From Flaviaestuariibacter flavus (GTDB lineage: Bacteria > Bacteroidota > Bacteroidia > Chitinophagales > Chitinophagaceae): a stretch of 64,000 nt of DNA. This document shows, in pieces, positions 41,758 through 50,527 of this stretch. Under the pieces are notes generated by a model. It worked only from the letters and a program-made list of their open reading frames with translations, was not told the DNA's origin and did not search any database. The first letter of the stretch is position 1; every line of letters begins with the position of its first letter. A program made the position numbers and the translations under genes. Where the stretch lies: NCBI RefSeq assembly GCF_004337505.1, contig NZ_SJZI01000009.1:1-64000 (forward strand). Reading direction: 5' to 3'.

Positions 41758-42159
41758 TTACGCCGCCTGCGGTCCGCCGAGCAGCTGGCGGATGCTTTCG
41801 GCCCAGCGGCGCGCCCGTTTTTCGAAGGGTACGGCATCTCGGCCGTCGGCCTTCACATTATAGAAAACGATCTCGCAACCGGGGCGGCTCTTGAATTCCA
41901 GGCGGAGGCTGATGCGGCGCAGGAAGGCGTCGAGGCGGCGGCCCGAAAGCGCACCGGGACGGATGGGCGCGTATTCTTTTTTTACGGTGCATTCGCGGAT
42001 GTCGTCGAGTGCGATGAGCTGCTCACCCGAATCCACCACCAGGAGGCGGCGGTTGCGGGCGTCGAGGCCGATGACGGTGTCGCGCAGGATCTCCTGGCTC
42101 GACAGCAACAGCATGCGGCGGGCGGCGGATTCCGTAAAGCGATATAAGAGCTGTTTCAT
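41758..42159 (-). CDS. Unknown 133-residue protein
   Basis: A cytoplasmic-looking protein with no signal peptide or membrane segment. It starts MKQLLYRFTESAARRMLLLS, then has alternating strands (DTVIGLDARNRRLLVVDSG, LRLEFKSRPGCEIVFYNV) and a helical C terminus (EKRARRWAESIRQLL). The pattern suggests a PH-like or small alpha/beta fold, but no family is recognised. Codon use is typical for the genome. It is the last gene before the tRNA terminator on the minus strand. Confidence 0.6.
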   Translation of the reverse strand: MKQLLYRFTESAARRMLLLSSQEILRDTVIGLDARNRRLLVVDSGEQLIALDDIRECTVKKEYAPIRPGALSGRRLDAFLRRISLRLEFKSRPGCEIVFYNVKADGRDAVPFEKRARRWAESIRQLLGGPQAA

Positions 42160-42240
42160 TGATTCTGTTTTAAGTATTCAGGACGGCAGCGGACCGGTTC
42201 CGATCGGCTGCCGGGATTCGAGGCCTGCGGACACTTGCGC

Positions 42241-42426
42241 TTAGCCTCTGCTGGCCCGGCGGCGCCGGTACAACAGCGCCAGCATAAAAGCCGGCACCGA
42301 GAGGTACAGCAGGCGGTAGGCGCCCGGGTGCCCGGTGATGCCTTCCTCAAGGAGGACCGCATTGAGCAAGGCCAGGGCCAGCACAACGTTGGCAGCCACG
42401 AAAACCGGTTTGGATTTTCGATGCAT
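42241..42426 (-). CDS. Small two-helix membrane protein
   Basis: A 61-residue protein with two hydrophobic segments (VFVAANVVLALALLNAVLL and LLYLSVPAFMLALLY), separated by EEGITGHPGAYR and ending in a basic tail RRRRASRG. No family recognised. The start at 42426 fits the first helix; an in-frame ATG 15 bases upstream is possible. Confidence 0.5.
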   Translation of the reverse strand: MHRKSKPVFVAANVVLALALLNAVLLEEGITGHPGAYRLLYLSVPAFMLALLYRRRRASRG

Positions 42427-42478
42427 GGCAGGAATTAACATGTAAAAAGAAAAGGACGCGGGCATCCGCGCGTTGCAA

Positions 42479-42685
42479 TCAGGCTGCCGTCTTGAAATCT
42501 TTCCAGCTCGAGAAATAGTAGAGCTCCGAACAGAAGGGAACGAATTCGGGGAAGGACCAGGTATAGCAATCACACATGTCGAGGATCAGCGTGGCGACAT
42601 GCCCTTTGTGAAGGTGTTGTATGATTGCGGGATTCATCCCGACAAACTTAAACCGTTTTCCATCGCTGCCCGCATCCATAACCAT
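42479..42685 (-). CDS. Unknown 68-residue protein
   Basis: A short protein with unusual composition: MVMDAGSDGKRFKFVGMNP, then HKGHVATLILDMCDCYTW and a C-terminal aromatic segment CSELYYFSSWKDF. Two close Cys (CDC) and a His-rich stretch could bind metal. Not recognised. Supported only by coherent composition and position in a minus-strand run; the two preceding in-frame Met codons leave the start uncertain. Confidence 0.4.
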   Translation of the reverse strand: MVMDAGSDGKRFKFVGMNPAIIQHLHKGHVATLILDMCDCYTWSFPEFVPFCSELYYFSSWKDFKTAA

Positions 42686-42756
42686 AAGAAAGGTTAAAGC
42701 GGCGCCGGCCGGAAGCAATCGTGGCACGATTCTCCGCCTTAGTGGCAAAGCATTTT

Positions 42757-42885
42757 ATGAAAGACACCAATACGGCCTATGTGCCGGAATCCAAGGAAGA
42801 AGGTACCGGCCTGGTGATCTTCATGTGTACCCTGCTGCTGCTCTTCTTTATCGCGATCATTTACGTGGCGGTCAACAGCTTTTAG
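42757..42885 (+). CDS. Small single-pass membrane protein (42 residues)
   Basis: ATG at 42757 opens 42 codons: a polar N terminus (MKDTNTAYVPESKEEG) followed by one transmembrane helix (LVIFMCTLLLLFFIAIIYVAV) and NSF. The size and form recall small membrane subunits or regulators of respiratory complexes, but no partner lies nearby. Not recognised. Confidence 0.5.
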   Translation: MKDTNTAYVPESKEEGTGLVIFMCTLLLLFFIAIIYVAVNSF

Positions 42886-42966
42886 CGCAGCAGCACATCC
42901 CGCAGGAAAGGTTAAAGCGTAGCGGCCGCACCCCGACGGGGAGCGCCGATCCCCTATTTTCGCGGC

Positions 42967-43299
42967 ATGCTGCGTCTCCTGCTCTTCCTGCTGCTCCTGC
43001 CCGGCGCATTGCGTGCCGGCACCAACGCGGCGCCTTCGCTGAAGAAGGCGCTTGCGGAAGGCAGCGTGGTGGCGCGGCACAGCAACCCGGCCCATACCGA
43101 GCTCGCGCCCCTGCAGGCCCTGGTACTCCCCGCCGCGCGTGTAACCGGCCACCTCGTTCCGGGCGGCGCCCTGCTGCCGGTGGCCCCGGGGCTTTCCACG
43201 CCCTTGCTTCCCCATTCGATGCGGGGCACAACGCGCCCCTGGTGCACCGCCGCGCATCGCTACCTGCGGCACAACTACCCCGCGCATGCCTTCTGGTAA
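42967..43299 (+). CDS. Unknown exported protein (110 residues)
   Basis: A signal peptide (LRLLLFLLLLPGALRAG) is followed by a 90-residue region rich in Ala, Leu, His and Pro without recognisable motifs (HSNPAHTELAPLQALVLP; two late Trp). The composition is skewed and the reading frame could be fortuitous in this GC-rich DNA, yet the signal peptide is convincing. Confidence 0.4.
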   Translation: MLRLLLFLLLLPGALRAGTNAAPSLKKALAEGSVVARHSNPAHTELAPLQALVLPAARVTGHLVPGGALLPVAPGLSTPLLPHSMRGTTRPWCTAAHRYLRHNYPAHAFW

Positions 43300-43361
43300 G
43301 AAAAAGACGAATCCCGCCCCCGGGCATCTCAGCACTTTTTCTTCACTTTAAATTGACTACC

Positions 43362-43481
43362 ATGGCTATCCTGATCACGGCCGGCATTTTGCTGGCTTTT
43401 ATCGCAGGCGTCATCGGGCTGCTCGTGTTCGTGAATAACCGCGACAAGCGACGCGCTGCCCGCGATACCCGCCCGTCCTAA
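43362..43481 (+). CDS. Small single-pass membrane protein (39 residues)
   Basis: ATG at 43362 begins a protein that is mostly one transmembrane helix (ILITAGILLAFIAGVIGLLVFV) followed by a basic tail NNRDKRRAARDTRPS. It lies 38 bases upstream of the K+/H+ antiporter gene on the same strand and might be co-transcribed with it. No family is recognised. Confidence 0.45.
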   Translation: MAILITAGILLAFIAGVIGLLVFVNNRDKRRAARDTRPS

Positions 43482-43519
43482 GCGACCTCCCCTGATCAGT
43501 GTAGGCAAATCGTTTCGCT

Positions 43520-45007
43520 ATGCGTTTACAACCCGACAACATCCTGCTCATTGGCTCAATCCTGCTGCTGATCAGCGTGCTCGCCGGCAAAGCCATCCGG
43601 CGTCTCGGTGTGCCTACGCTGATCTTTTTCCTGCTCGTCGGCATTGCCGCAGGCTCCGAAGGGATCGGCGGCATCGCTTTCGACAATGCGGCCTTTGCCC
43701 AGTTCATCGGCATCGTTGCCCTCAACTTCATCCTTTTCTCCGGCGGCCTCGATACCAACTGGCGGCATATCCGCCCGGTATTCGGCAAAGGCCTGTCCCT
43801 CTCCACCATCGGCGTGCTCATCACCGCGGGCACCGTAGCCCTCTTCATGCACTATGTGTTCGGCTTCACCCTTGCCGAGGGCGCCCTGCTGGGCTCTGTA
43901 GTATCGGCAACCGACGCGGCCGCGGTGTTTTCGATCCTGCGCGGCAAAGGCGTGGGCCTCAAAGGCCCACTGCAACCCATGCTGGAGCTTGAGAGCGGCT
44001 CCAACGACCCGATGGCCTACTTCCTCACCATCACCTTCACCGCCATCGTGGCGGGGGAATCCACCTCGGCAACCAATATGCTGCTGGCCTTCGTACGCGA
44101 GTTCGCTATCGGCGGCGCGCTGGGCTACGCCATGGGACGCGTGTCGGTGTGGATCATCAACCGCATCCGCCTGGGCGCTGAAGGGCTTTACCCGGTGCTG
44201 ACACTGGGCCTGGCGATGTTCACCTACTCCTTTACGCATTACCTGGGCGGTAATGGGTTTCTTGCCATTTACCTCTGCGCGCTCATCATGGGCAACAGCG
44301 CCATGCTGCACCGCCGCAGCCTTACCCGCTTTTACGACGGGCAGGCCTGGCTGATGCAGATCATTCTCTTTCTTACGCTCGGACTGCTGGTCTTCCCTTC
44401 GCGCATCTACCCCATCGCGGCCATGGGCCTGGCGATATCCGCCTTTCTCATCTTCGTGGCCCGCCCGCTCGGCGTTTTTGGCGCGCTGGCATTCGCTAAT
44501 GTCAACACGCGGGGCAAGTGGTTCCTGTCGTGGGTAGGCCTGCGCGGCTCCGTGCCGATCGTGTTTGCCACCTACCCGCTGCTGGCCGGCATTGCAAAAG
44601 CCGACCTCATCTTCAACCTGGTGTTTTTCATTTCGGTCACCTCGGTGCTGCTGCAGGGCACTACACTTTCCTATGTGGCGAAGAAGCTGCGTGTGGCCGT
44701 TCCGGAAAGCGCCCGGCGCCGCATCGATCCCGCCTTCGAGGCGCAGGACCACATCCGCGGCTCCATGAGCGAGGTGCTGGTGGTACCCGGCGCGCCGGCA
44801 ATCGGCAAGCGGATCGTGCAATTGCGCCTCCCGGCCTCGGTTACGATCCTGGCGGTGCAGCGGCACGGGCAATACATCGCGCCAAATGGGTCGACGCTGA
44901 TCCAGGACGGCGACCAGCTCACCCTGCTCGCAGAAAACAGCGACACCATCTCCCAGCTGCGCGACTGGCATTTCGGGAAAGCACGCAGCCCGCTTCCGCC
45001 TGCGTGA
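43520..45007 (+). CDS. Potassium/proton antiporter, CPA1 family (NhaP2/CvrA-like)
   Basis: A 495-residue inner-membrane antiporter with about twelve hydrophobic segments. The CPA1 core motif appears as VVSATDAAAVFSILRGKGV and ELESGSNDPMAYFLTI (the Asp pair that carries ions and protons). A C-terminal TrkA-C/RCK-type domain (about residues 410-485: SEVLVVPGAPAIGKRIVQLRL, NGSTLIQDGDQLTLLA) suggests control by a ligand. By similarity it exports K+ in exchange for H+. Confidence 0.88.
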   Translation: MRLQPDNILLIGSILLLISVLAGKAIRRLGVPTLIFFLLVGIAAGSEGIGGIAFDNAAFAQFIGIVALNFILFSGGLDTNWRHIRPVFGKGLSLSTIGVLITAGTVALFMHYVFGFTLAEGALLGSVVSATDAAAVFSILRGKGVGLKGPLQPMLELESGSNDPMAYFLTITFTAIVAGESTSATNMLLAFVREFAIGGALGYAMGRVSVWIINRIRLGAEGLYPVLTLGLAMFTYSFTHYLGGNGFLAIYLCALIMGNSAMLHRRSLTRFYDGQAWLMQIILFLTLGLLVFPSRIYPIAAMGLAISAFLIFVARPLGVFGALAFANVNTRGKWFLSWVGLRGSVPIVFATYPLLAGIAKADLIFNLVFFISVTSVLLQGTTLSYVAKKLRVAVPESARRRIDPAFEAQDHIRGSMSEVLVVPGAPAIGKRIVQLRLPASVTILAVQRHGQYIAPNGSTLIQDGDQLTLLAENSDTISQLRDWHFGKARSPLPPA

Positions 45008-45120
45008 GCGGCCCGGCTTTCGTTAACTTATTCAGAATGAGGGCCTCCAAACGTTAAACAACGGCCATTAGAAGGGGTTTAAGAGGAGCTCTTCGGATTA
45101 AATCCGTATGTTTAACCTGA

Positions 45121-45147
45121 AAGCCCGGAGGCCCGGGCTTTCCTTTT
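45121..45147 (+). terminator. Intrinsic terminator upstream of the desaturase gene
   Basis: AAGCCCGG-AGGC-CCGGGCTT is a perfect eight-base stem followed by TCCTTTTG. It probably ends the antiporter transcript. Confidence 0.7.
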
Positions 45148-45182
45148 GCCCTTAACGGAAGCTCACGGACTAAAAAAACCCT

Positions 45183-46274
45183 ATGGCCAAGAACTCTTTC
45201 ATTGACAATCTTTTACAAACGCCTTCGTATGGCTGGCAGGATGAAAACGGCGAACTGATCGTTCCCACAACGCGGCAACTCTGGCGCGAAACCTTTTCCC
45301 GCATCAATGTTTTTAAAAACAAGAACAACTGGATCTCCGCCATCAGCGTAGTGATGATCGCCTGCCTGATGCCTTTTGCCGTGAAATTTTTTGCCTCGTA
45401 TTTTTCCTGGAAGCTGGTCCTCCTGGCCGTGTTTTACAGTATGGTGATCATGGGCACTCACGGCACCATCTGGTATCACCGCTATTGCACGCACAAGGCT
45501 TATAAATTCAGTCACCCCATCTGGCGCATCATGACGCAAAACCTGGTGATCAAGACTTTCCCCGAAGAGATGTACGTGCTCTCGCACCACGTGCATCATG
45601 TAAAGTCCGACGAGCCCGGCGATCCGTACAACCCGCGTGGCGGCTTTATGTATTGCATGCTTTCGGAATTCAACCACCACAGCATCAACAAAAACCTCGA
45701 CGAGGCCGAATACCGCCGCGCCGCGCGCTTTATGGAGCACAGCGGGGTAGAGCTGAACTCCTATGCACAATACCGCAAATGGGGCTCCGTGGCCACGCCG
45801 GTGGCGACCATCGCCAACTGGGCACTCAACTGGGCCTTCTGGTACGTAGCACTGTTTCTCATCGGCGGTCATGCATTGGCCTGCGCGCTTTTCACCGGTG
45901 CCGCGCTCTGGTATATCGGTGTGCGTGCATTTAACTACACCGGTCATGGCAAAGGCGAAGTGAAGCACCAGGATGGGATCGACTTCGACCGCAGCAACCT
46001 GTCGGTAAACCAGGTGCGCCCCGGCCTCTTTGCCGGCGAATGGCACAACAACCACCATCTCTATCCCGGCTCGGCGCGCGCAGGCTTCCTGCCTTCGCAA
46101 ATCGACCTGGCCTGGATCTATATCTGGACGCTTCACCGCATCGGCATGGTGGCTTCCTACAAAGACTCGAAAGCGGAGTTCATGCGCAAGTACCTCAACA
46201 AAGAGCAAAGCGCCCGCACCGTAGAACCGGCTTTCAACAGCCAAGCCGCACAGCACATGCCTCATCGGCTGTAA
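45183..46274 (+). CDS. Acyl-CoA/acyl-lipid desaturase
   Basis: A 363-residue integral membrane di-iron desaturase. Histidine boxes: WYHRYCTHKAY (HxxxxH), LSHHVHHVKSDEPGDPY (HxxHH) and EWHNNHHLYPGSARAG (HxxHH). Hydrophobic segments flank the boxes. It introduces a double bond into membrane acyl chains; regiospecificity is not decidable. A terminator with matching arms follows the gene. Confidence 0.9.
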   Translation: MAKNSFIDNLLQTPSYGWQDENGELIVPTTRQLWRETFSRINVFKNKNNWISAISVVMIACLMPFAVKFFASYFSWKLVLLAVFYSMVIMGTHGTIWYHRYCTHKAYKFSHPIWRIMTQNLVIKTFPEEMYVLSHHVHHVKSDEPGDPYNPRGGFMYCMLSEFNHHSINKNLDEAEYRRAARFMEHSGVELNSYAQYRKWGSVATPVATIANWALNWAFWYVALFLIGGHALACALFTGAALWYIGVRAFNYTGHGKGEVKHQDGIDFDRSNLSVNQVRPGLFAGEWHNNHHLYPGSARAGFLPSQIDLAWIYIWTLHRIGMVASYKDSKAEFMRKYLNKEQSARTVEPAFNSQAAQHMPHRL

Positions 46275-46305
46275 ACCGGAATTAAAGCAGCACTTTCTGC
46301 TTTCC

Positions 46306-46345
46306 AATAGCTACGGCCCGCTTCATGGCGGGCCGTAGCTATTTT
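46306..46345. terminator. Bidirectional terminator
   Basis: AATAGCTACGGCCCGC and GCGGGCCGTAGCTATT form a 16-base perfect stem around TTCATG, ending in TTTT, between the convergent desaturase and TerC genes. Confidence 0.85.
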
Positions 46346-46365
46346 AGAAAGGTTCCGGAAGAAGC

Positions 46366-47127
46366 TCAGCTCCCTGGCCGGGTGTTCCCACCAGCGCGTT
46401 TACCCTCGTCGTAGTGCTCGCGCAGGTCCACCGGCGGCTGCTTCGTCTTGTGCGTCCGCATCTGCAGGATGTCGACGAAAAGCGCGAAGGCCATCGAGAA
46501 ATAGATATAGCCTTTCGGGATATGGAAGCCGAGGCCCTCACCCATCAGCGACACGCCGATGAGCATCAGGAAGGAGAGCGCCAGCATCTTGAAGGCCGGG
46601 TGCCTGTTGATGAATGCGCTGATGGGCCCGGAGGCGAACAGCATGATGGAAACAGTAACGATCACCGCTACGTACATGATCCACAGCTCGTCTACCATAC
46701 CCACGGCGGTGATGATGGAATCAACCGAAAACACCAGGTCGAGGATGAGGATCTGGGCGATCACGCCTTTGAAAGAATGCGCCTTGATGTTTTTGGAAGT
46801 ATCACCTTCCTCGCCTTCGGTCTTATGCCAGATCTCCTTCGAGGATTTGTAAATGAGAAAAAGCCCGCCGGAGATAAGGATCAGGTCCTTGCCGGAGATG
46901 CCTTGCCCGAACACGACGAACAGGTCGCCCTCCAGCTTCAGGATGATGGAGATGAGGCCCAGCAGCACGAGGCGCAACACCATGGCGAGGAGGAGGCCAA
47001 GGCGCCGGGCCTTCTGTTGCTGCTCTTTGGGCAGCCGCGCCGCAACGATCGAAATAAAGATCACGTTGTCGAGACCGAGCACGACCTCCAGCAGGATAAG
47101 CGTCAGCAAGGCAATGACTTGTTCCAT
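46366..47127 (-). CDS. TerC family integral membrane protein
   Basis: A 253-residue protein with seven hydrophobic segments and the TerC core: VVLGLDNVIFISIVAARLP with the conserved Asp-Asn, and LDLVFSVDSIITAVGMVDE. TerC/YkoY-type proteins are metal-ion exporters, often for manganese, in the inner membrane. The specific ion is not known. The C terminus is basic and cytoplasmic. Confidence 0.85.
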   Translation of the reverse strand: MEQVIALLTLILLEVVLGLDNVIFISIVAARLPKEQQQKARRLGLLLAMVLRLVLLGLISIILKLEGDLFVVFGQGISGKDLILISGGLFLIYKSSKEIWHKTEGEEGDTSKNIKAHSFKGVIAQILILDLVFSVDSIITAVGMVDELWIMYVAVIVTVSIMLFASGPISAFINRHPAFKMLALSFLMLIGVSLMGEGLGFHIPKGYIYFSMAFALFVDILQMRTHKTKQPPVDLREHYDEGKRAGGNTRPGS

Positions 47128-47207
47128 AAGTGCAAAGATTGCGCTAGGGCATCAATAAGGGTGCCGTGCTAACGGGAAGCCCTGTACGCAGTAACCCCGT
47201 GCGCTGC

Positions 47208-48164
47208 CTACAGCCAGCGCTTCCGCTTAAAGATCCACAGGAAGAGCAGCGAGGCCAGCACCATCAATGCCAGCGCAAAGGCGTAGCCGCCGCGCCACTG
47301 CAGCTCGGGCATATGCCGGAAGTTCATGCCGTAGATGGAGGCGATGAGCGTGGGTGGCATGAACACCACCGTCACCACCGTAAAGATCTTGATCACTTTG
47401 TTCTGCTCGATATTGACGAGACCGAGGAAGGTGTTCTGCAGGTATTCGAGGCGCTCGAAGTTGAACTGGGTATGCTGCAGGATGGAGCCGATATCTTTCA
47501 TGATGATGCGCAGGCGCTCTTTGTCGTCGGCGTCGATGTTGCGGCTTTTGACAAGGGCCGACACGAGGCGCTGCTTGTCTACGATGCTTTCACGCGCCTG
47601 GATGGTGCTTTCCTGCAGCTCGGTGATATCGATAAGCACCTGCTCCTTGAAGGAGCGCTCTTTGGTGAGCTTGCGGCTGATATCGGTGGTGAGGCGCATG
47701 CTGTATTCGATGAAGTCGGCGTCGAGGTCGATCTGGAACTCGATGACGGTCAGCAGCAGGAAGATGCCATCGATGCCCCTGGGCGAGCGCAGGCTTTTAA
47801 GCCGTTTCACGGTAAGGGCGAAGGAGCGCAGGTCGGCATCGCGCAGTGTAAACAGAACCCCTTTCTGCAGGATGAAGGACACCTGGTCGGTGACGATGGT
47901 GTGGTTGGCATACAGGATGAACGTGTTGTTGCCCTCGGTGTAATCCTCGTCTTCAAAAAAGCGTGAAGAGCTTTCGATCTCGGCTGCCTCCTGGCGGGTG
48001 AAGAGCTCCACGCCGAACTGCTGCTCCACCATGGCCTTCTCCTGCGCCGATGCGCCCTGCAGGTCAACCCACACGATCCGGTCGCAGCCCTCGGGCTGCA
48101 GGCTCCCGGGTCCTTTTTCCCAGGTCAGCCTACCTTGCTTGTTGATATAGAAAAGTCGGATCAT
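47208..48164 (-). CDS. corA: CorA family magnesium/cobalt transporter
   Basis: A 318-residue CorA. The long cytoplasmic N-terminal domain has the expected alternation of strands and a long stalk helix (SFKEQVLIDITELQES onward). The C terminus has two transmembrane helices with the diagnostic YGMNF motif (ASIYGMNFRHMPEL) at the end of the first and a basic end KRKRWL. It should conduct Mg2+ as a pentamer. Confidence 0.92.
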   Translation of the reverse strand: MIRLFYINKQGRLTWEKGPGSLQPEGCDRIVWVDLQGASAQEKAMVEQQFGVELFTRQEAAEIESSSRFFEDEDYTEGNNTFILYANHTIVTDQVSFILQKGVLFTLRDADLRSFALTVKRLKSLRSPRGIDGIFLLLTVIEFQIDLDADFIEYSMRLTTDISRKLTKERSFKEQVLIDITELQESTIQARESIVDKQRLVSALVKSRNIDADDKERLRIIMKDIGSILQHTQFNFERLEYLQNTFLGLVNIEQNKVIKIFTVVTVVFMPPTLIASIYGMNFRHMPELQWRGGYAFALALMVLASLLFLWIFKRKRWL

Positions 48165-48189
48165 AGCCTATGGCGCCTGCGGCGGCGGC

Positions 48190-48197
48190 CAAAGATA
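48190..48197 (-). promoter_or_regulatory. TAnnTTTG -7 box for corA
   Basis: Minus-strand TATCTTTG is an exact match 26 bases before the corA ATG. Confidence 0.5.
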
Positions 48198-48246
48198 GCC
48201 TGTCGTAAGCTTTCGTACTGCTGACCAAAAGGCGGCGGCACCGGCC

Positions 48247-48254
48247 TACATTTG
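48247..48254 (+). promoter_or_regulatory. TAnnTTTG -7 box for the 76-residue protein gene
   Basis: TACATTTG is an exact consensus match; the ATG at 48337 lies about 80 bases downstream. The corA box points the opposite way 50 bases apart, giving a divergent promoter region. Confidence 0.42.
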
Positions 48255-48336
48255 CATCGCCCGGCAATATGCTTATCTTAGATGCCCAAACCCGGCGCTC
48301 GTGTCACCGGCCCCGGTTCAAAAAATCAAAACCCAG

Positions 48337-48567
48337 ATGATCAGCTATCCCCTGCTCTATTCGCTCAACGACGGCACCCGTGTGGAAGTAAACCCTGTTC
48401 TTGATGGCGAGGCTTTTATGTTCAGCCTCGACAAACCCGACGCCGAGCCCGAATCTTTTGTATGGGCACCTCCCGGCTCCAAGAGCAGCCACATGAATTA
48501 CGAATCGGCGCTTTCGGCCAACGAAATGGAAGCGCTCCAGAATTTCCTGAAACAACAACGTTCCTGA
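48337..48567 (+). CDS. Unknown 76-residue protein
   Basis: A small soluble protein (MISYPLLYSLNDGTRVEV, LDGEAFMFSLDKPD, SALSANEMEALQNFLKQQ). It reads as a small alpha/beta fold with a C-terminal helix. Family not recognised. The ATG at 48337 is chosen; the 12 residues upstream in the frame look non-coding. Confidence 0.55.
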   Translation: MISYPLLYSLNDGTRVEVNPVLDGEAFMFSLDKPDAEPESFVWAPPGSKSSHMNYESALSANEMEALQNFLKQQRS

Positions 48568-48648
48568 CCGATCCGGCACTACGTCATTTTATTCCGGCAT
48601 AGCGCACGAGGGCTGCCGGCGCATCCGCCTGCGCGCGGGTTGCGCCCG

Positions 48649-49116
48649 TCAGCGGGCGGCCTTCGCGCAATCCACGGGTTCCCAGCGTTCCTCGCTCAGA
48701 AACTGAACCGACCCGGGATGCGCGTAACGCACCGTGTCGCCGGAGTTCTCCATAGGGCCCACGCCCCGTACGAGGCCATTGCCCTCGCGGCGGAAGAAAA
48801 TCTCCATAACGCTGCTGCTGCCTTCTGATTCAAACACGTATATCAGGCGGTATACATTACCCGTAACCTTGCCGGTGACGGTGCCGCGGCTGCTGTCTTT
48901 TTCATAATTGTCGAAGCCGAGGTCGCCGCTGAGGTCGGCGCCGTTGCGCTGCAGGCGCAGGGAGAAGGTGTCGCGTCCCTGCACGCGGCGGTAGCAGGTT
49001 TCGCCGTCGGCAGGCGCCGCGGCCCTGGTTGTCTCGGTAGTCTTTTTTTTGTTGTTGTTGTCGTTGCCGGAGCAGGCCGCCAGCAACAGGAGCAGCAGGA
49101 AGGTGAGGTTACGCAT
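48649..49116 (-). CDS. Unknown lipoprotein (155 residues)
   Basis: A predicted lipoprotein with lipobox LLLLAAC. A low-complexity Asn/Lys/Thr linker (about residues 18-35) leads to a small domain of roughly 110 residues: CYRRVQGRDTFSLRLQRN, ADLSGDLGFDNYEKD, MEIFFRREGNGLVRGVGP. The strand pattern hints at a lipocalin-like barrel. No family was recognised. Confidence 0.6.
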   Translation of the reverse strand: MRNLTFLLLLLLAACSGNDNNNKKKTTETTRAAAPADGETCYRRVQGRDTFSLRLQRNGADLSGDLGFDNYEKDSSRGTVTGKVTGNVYRLIYVFESEGSSSVMEIFFRREGNGLVRGVGPMENSGDTVRYAHPGSVQFLSEERWEPVDCAKAAR

Positions 49117-49235
49117 GACGCTTTTTGCCAGCCGCTCAAATTACCGTGCCAGTACGCCCGTTGGCGCCCGGCAACCCATGCACTGTTTGGTGCAACCCGG
49201 CGCCTTCTGTACCGGTGCCCGCGCGGGCAATGCCG

Positions 49236-49243
49236 TAGCTTTG
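49236..49243 (+). promoter_or_regulatory. TAnnTTTG -7 box directly before the MFS gene
   Basis: TAGCTTTG matches the consensus exactly and ends four bases before the ATG at 49248. If used, the message would be leaderless. Confidence 0.5.
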
Positions 49244-49247
49244 AGGG

Positions 49248-50510
49248 ATGCAGCTGCTCCAGCAAATCGCCGCCACCTATAAGCGTTCCTTTTCAGGCCT
49301 CAGCCGCGAAACCTGGCTGCTGGCCACCGTCATCCTCATCAACCGCTGCGGCTTCATGGCCGTGCCTTTTATGAGCCTTTACGTAACGCAGCACCTGCAC
49401 CGCAGCACCGGCGAGGCCGGGCTGATCATCGCCTTGTTTGGCGTCGGCTCCGTGGCCGGGGCGGCAACGGGCGGCTTTCTCACCGACCGTTTCGGACCCA
49501 AGCCGGTGCAGATCGGCGCGCTGGTGACGGGTGGCGCACTCTTCCTGCTCTTCTCCTCCATCACTCATTTCGGCACGCTCTGCGCGCTTGCGCTGGTGAT
49601 CGCCTTTTTCACCGAGTCGTTCCGTCCCGCCAACTTCGCGGCCACGCATACCTATGCGCGCCCGGGCACCAACACGCGCTCCTACGCCCTCAACCGGCTG
49701 GCGATGAATATCGGGTGGGCCGTAGGCTCCGGCCTCGGCGGGGTGCTGGCTTCGATCAACTACCGCCTGCTTTTTCTTGTCGACGGCGGCATCAGCATTA
49801 TCGCCGGCGGCGCGATCCTGCTGCTGCTTCCGGCCGTACGCCCGCAGCTGAAAAAGCGCAAGGCCGGCGCCGCGCCGGTGCGCCGCCCCTGGCAGGACGC
49901 GATCTTCCTGCGCTTCATGACGGTGACCACCTTGTTTGCCACCTGCTTCTTTCTCATGTTCCGCATCGGGCCCGTGTTTTTCAAAGAGCGCTGGGGACTC
50001 AACGAATCGGTGATCGGGCTGCTGCTGGGGCTCAACGGAGTTATCATCGCGCTCTTCGAGATGGTGCTCACCGCCCGCCTCGAAAAGCGGCCGCGGCCAC
50101 TGCGCTTCGCCATGGCGGGAGCCCTGCTGCTGGGTGCCGCCTACCTGTTTCTCGCCCTTCCGGCCTCGGCAGCGCTCCTGGCTGGTACTGTGTCAATGTT
50201 GCTTTTTACCGTAGGAGAAATGTTTGCGCTGCCCTTTCTCAACAGCTTCGTACTTGGCCGCGCCGACGAATCAAACCGCGGTCAATATGCCGCGGGTTAT
50301 ACGCTTTGCTGGAGCTGCGCCCAGGTGATCGGGCCGGCGGGCGGCTTTTTCCTGGCCGAGCACTGGGGCTACGGCACGCTGTGGCTCCTGCTGACGCTGC
50401 TGCTGGCCGGCGCGGCCTGGGGCTACGGCCGTGTGCAGCAGCACTCCACGTCGGAACAGGCTTTAGCTACTTTGGCGGTGGAGGCCGAAGCGCAGCCGCA
50501 GGGCGTGTAA
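49248..50510 (+). CDS. Major facilitator superfamily transporter
   Basis: A 420-residue permease with twelve hydrophobic segments. The MFS loop motif between helices 2 and 3 is GGFLTDRFGPKPVQIGAL, with conserved Asp-Arg-Gly-like spacing; the second half has a comparable start (LRFMTVTTLFATCFFLM). Substrate unknown; the sequence resembles drug-efflux-type MFS proteins. It converges with the unknown 791-residue gene 17 bases away. Confidence 0.87.
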   Translation: MQLLQQIAATYKRSFSGLSRETWLLATVILINRCGFMAVPFMSLYVTQHLHRSTGEAGLIIALFGVGSVAGAATGGFLTDRFGPKPVQIGALVTGGALFLLFSSITHFGTLCALALVIAFFTESFRPANFAATHTYARPGTNTRSYALNRLAMNIGWAVGSGLGGVLASINYRLLFLVDGGISIIAGGAILLLLPAVRPQLKKRKAGAAPVRRPWQDAIFLRFMTVTTLFATCFFLMFRIGPVFFKERWGLNESVIGLLLGLNGVIIALFEMVLTARLEKRPRPLRFAMAGALLLGAAYLFLALPASAALLAGTVSMLLFTVGEMFALPFLNSFVLGRADESNRGQYAAGYTLCWSCAQVIGPAGGFFLAEHWGYGTLWLLLTLLLAGAAWGYGRVQQHSTSEQALATLAVEAEAQPQGV

Positions 50511-50527
50511 GACCGGCAGCATAAGCT

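Noticed and set aside
41758-42159. The gene after the split tRNA as part of the intron element
   Set aside because: It lies outside the tRNA 3' exon and terminator, has host-like composition and opposite orientation.
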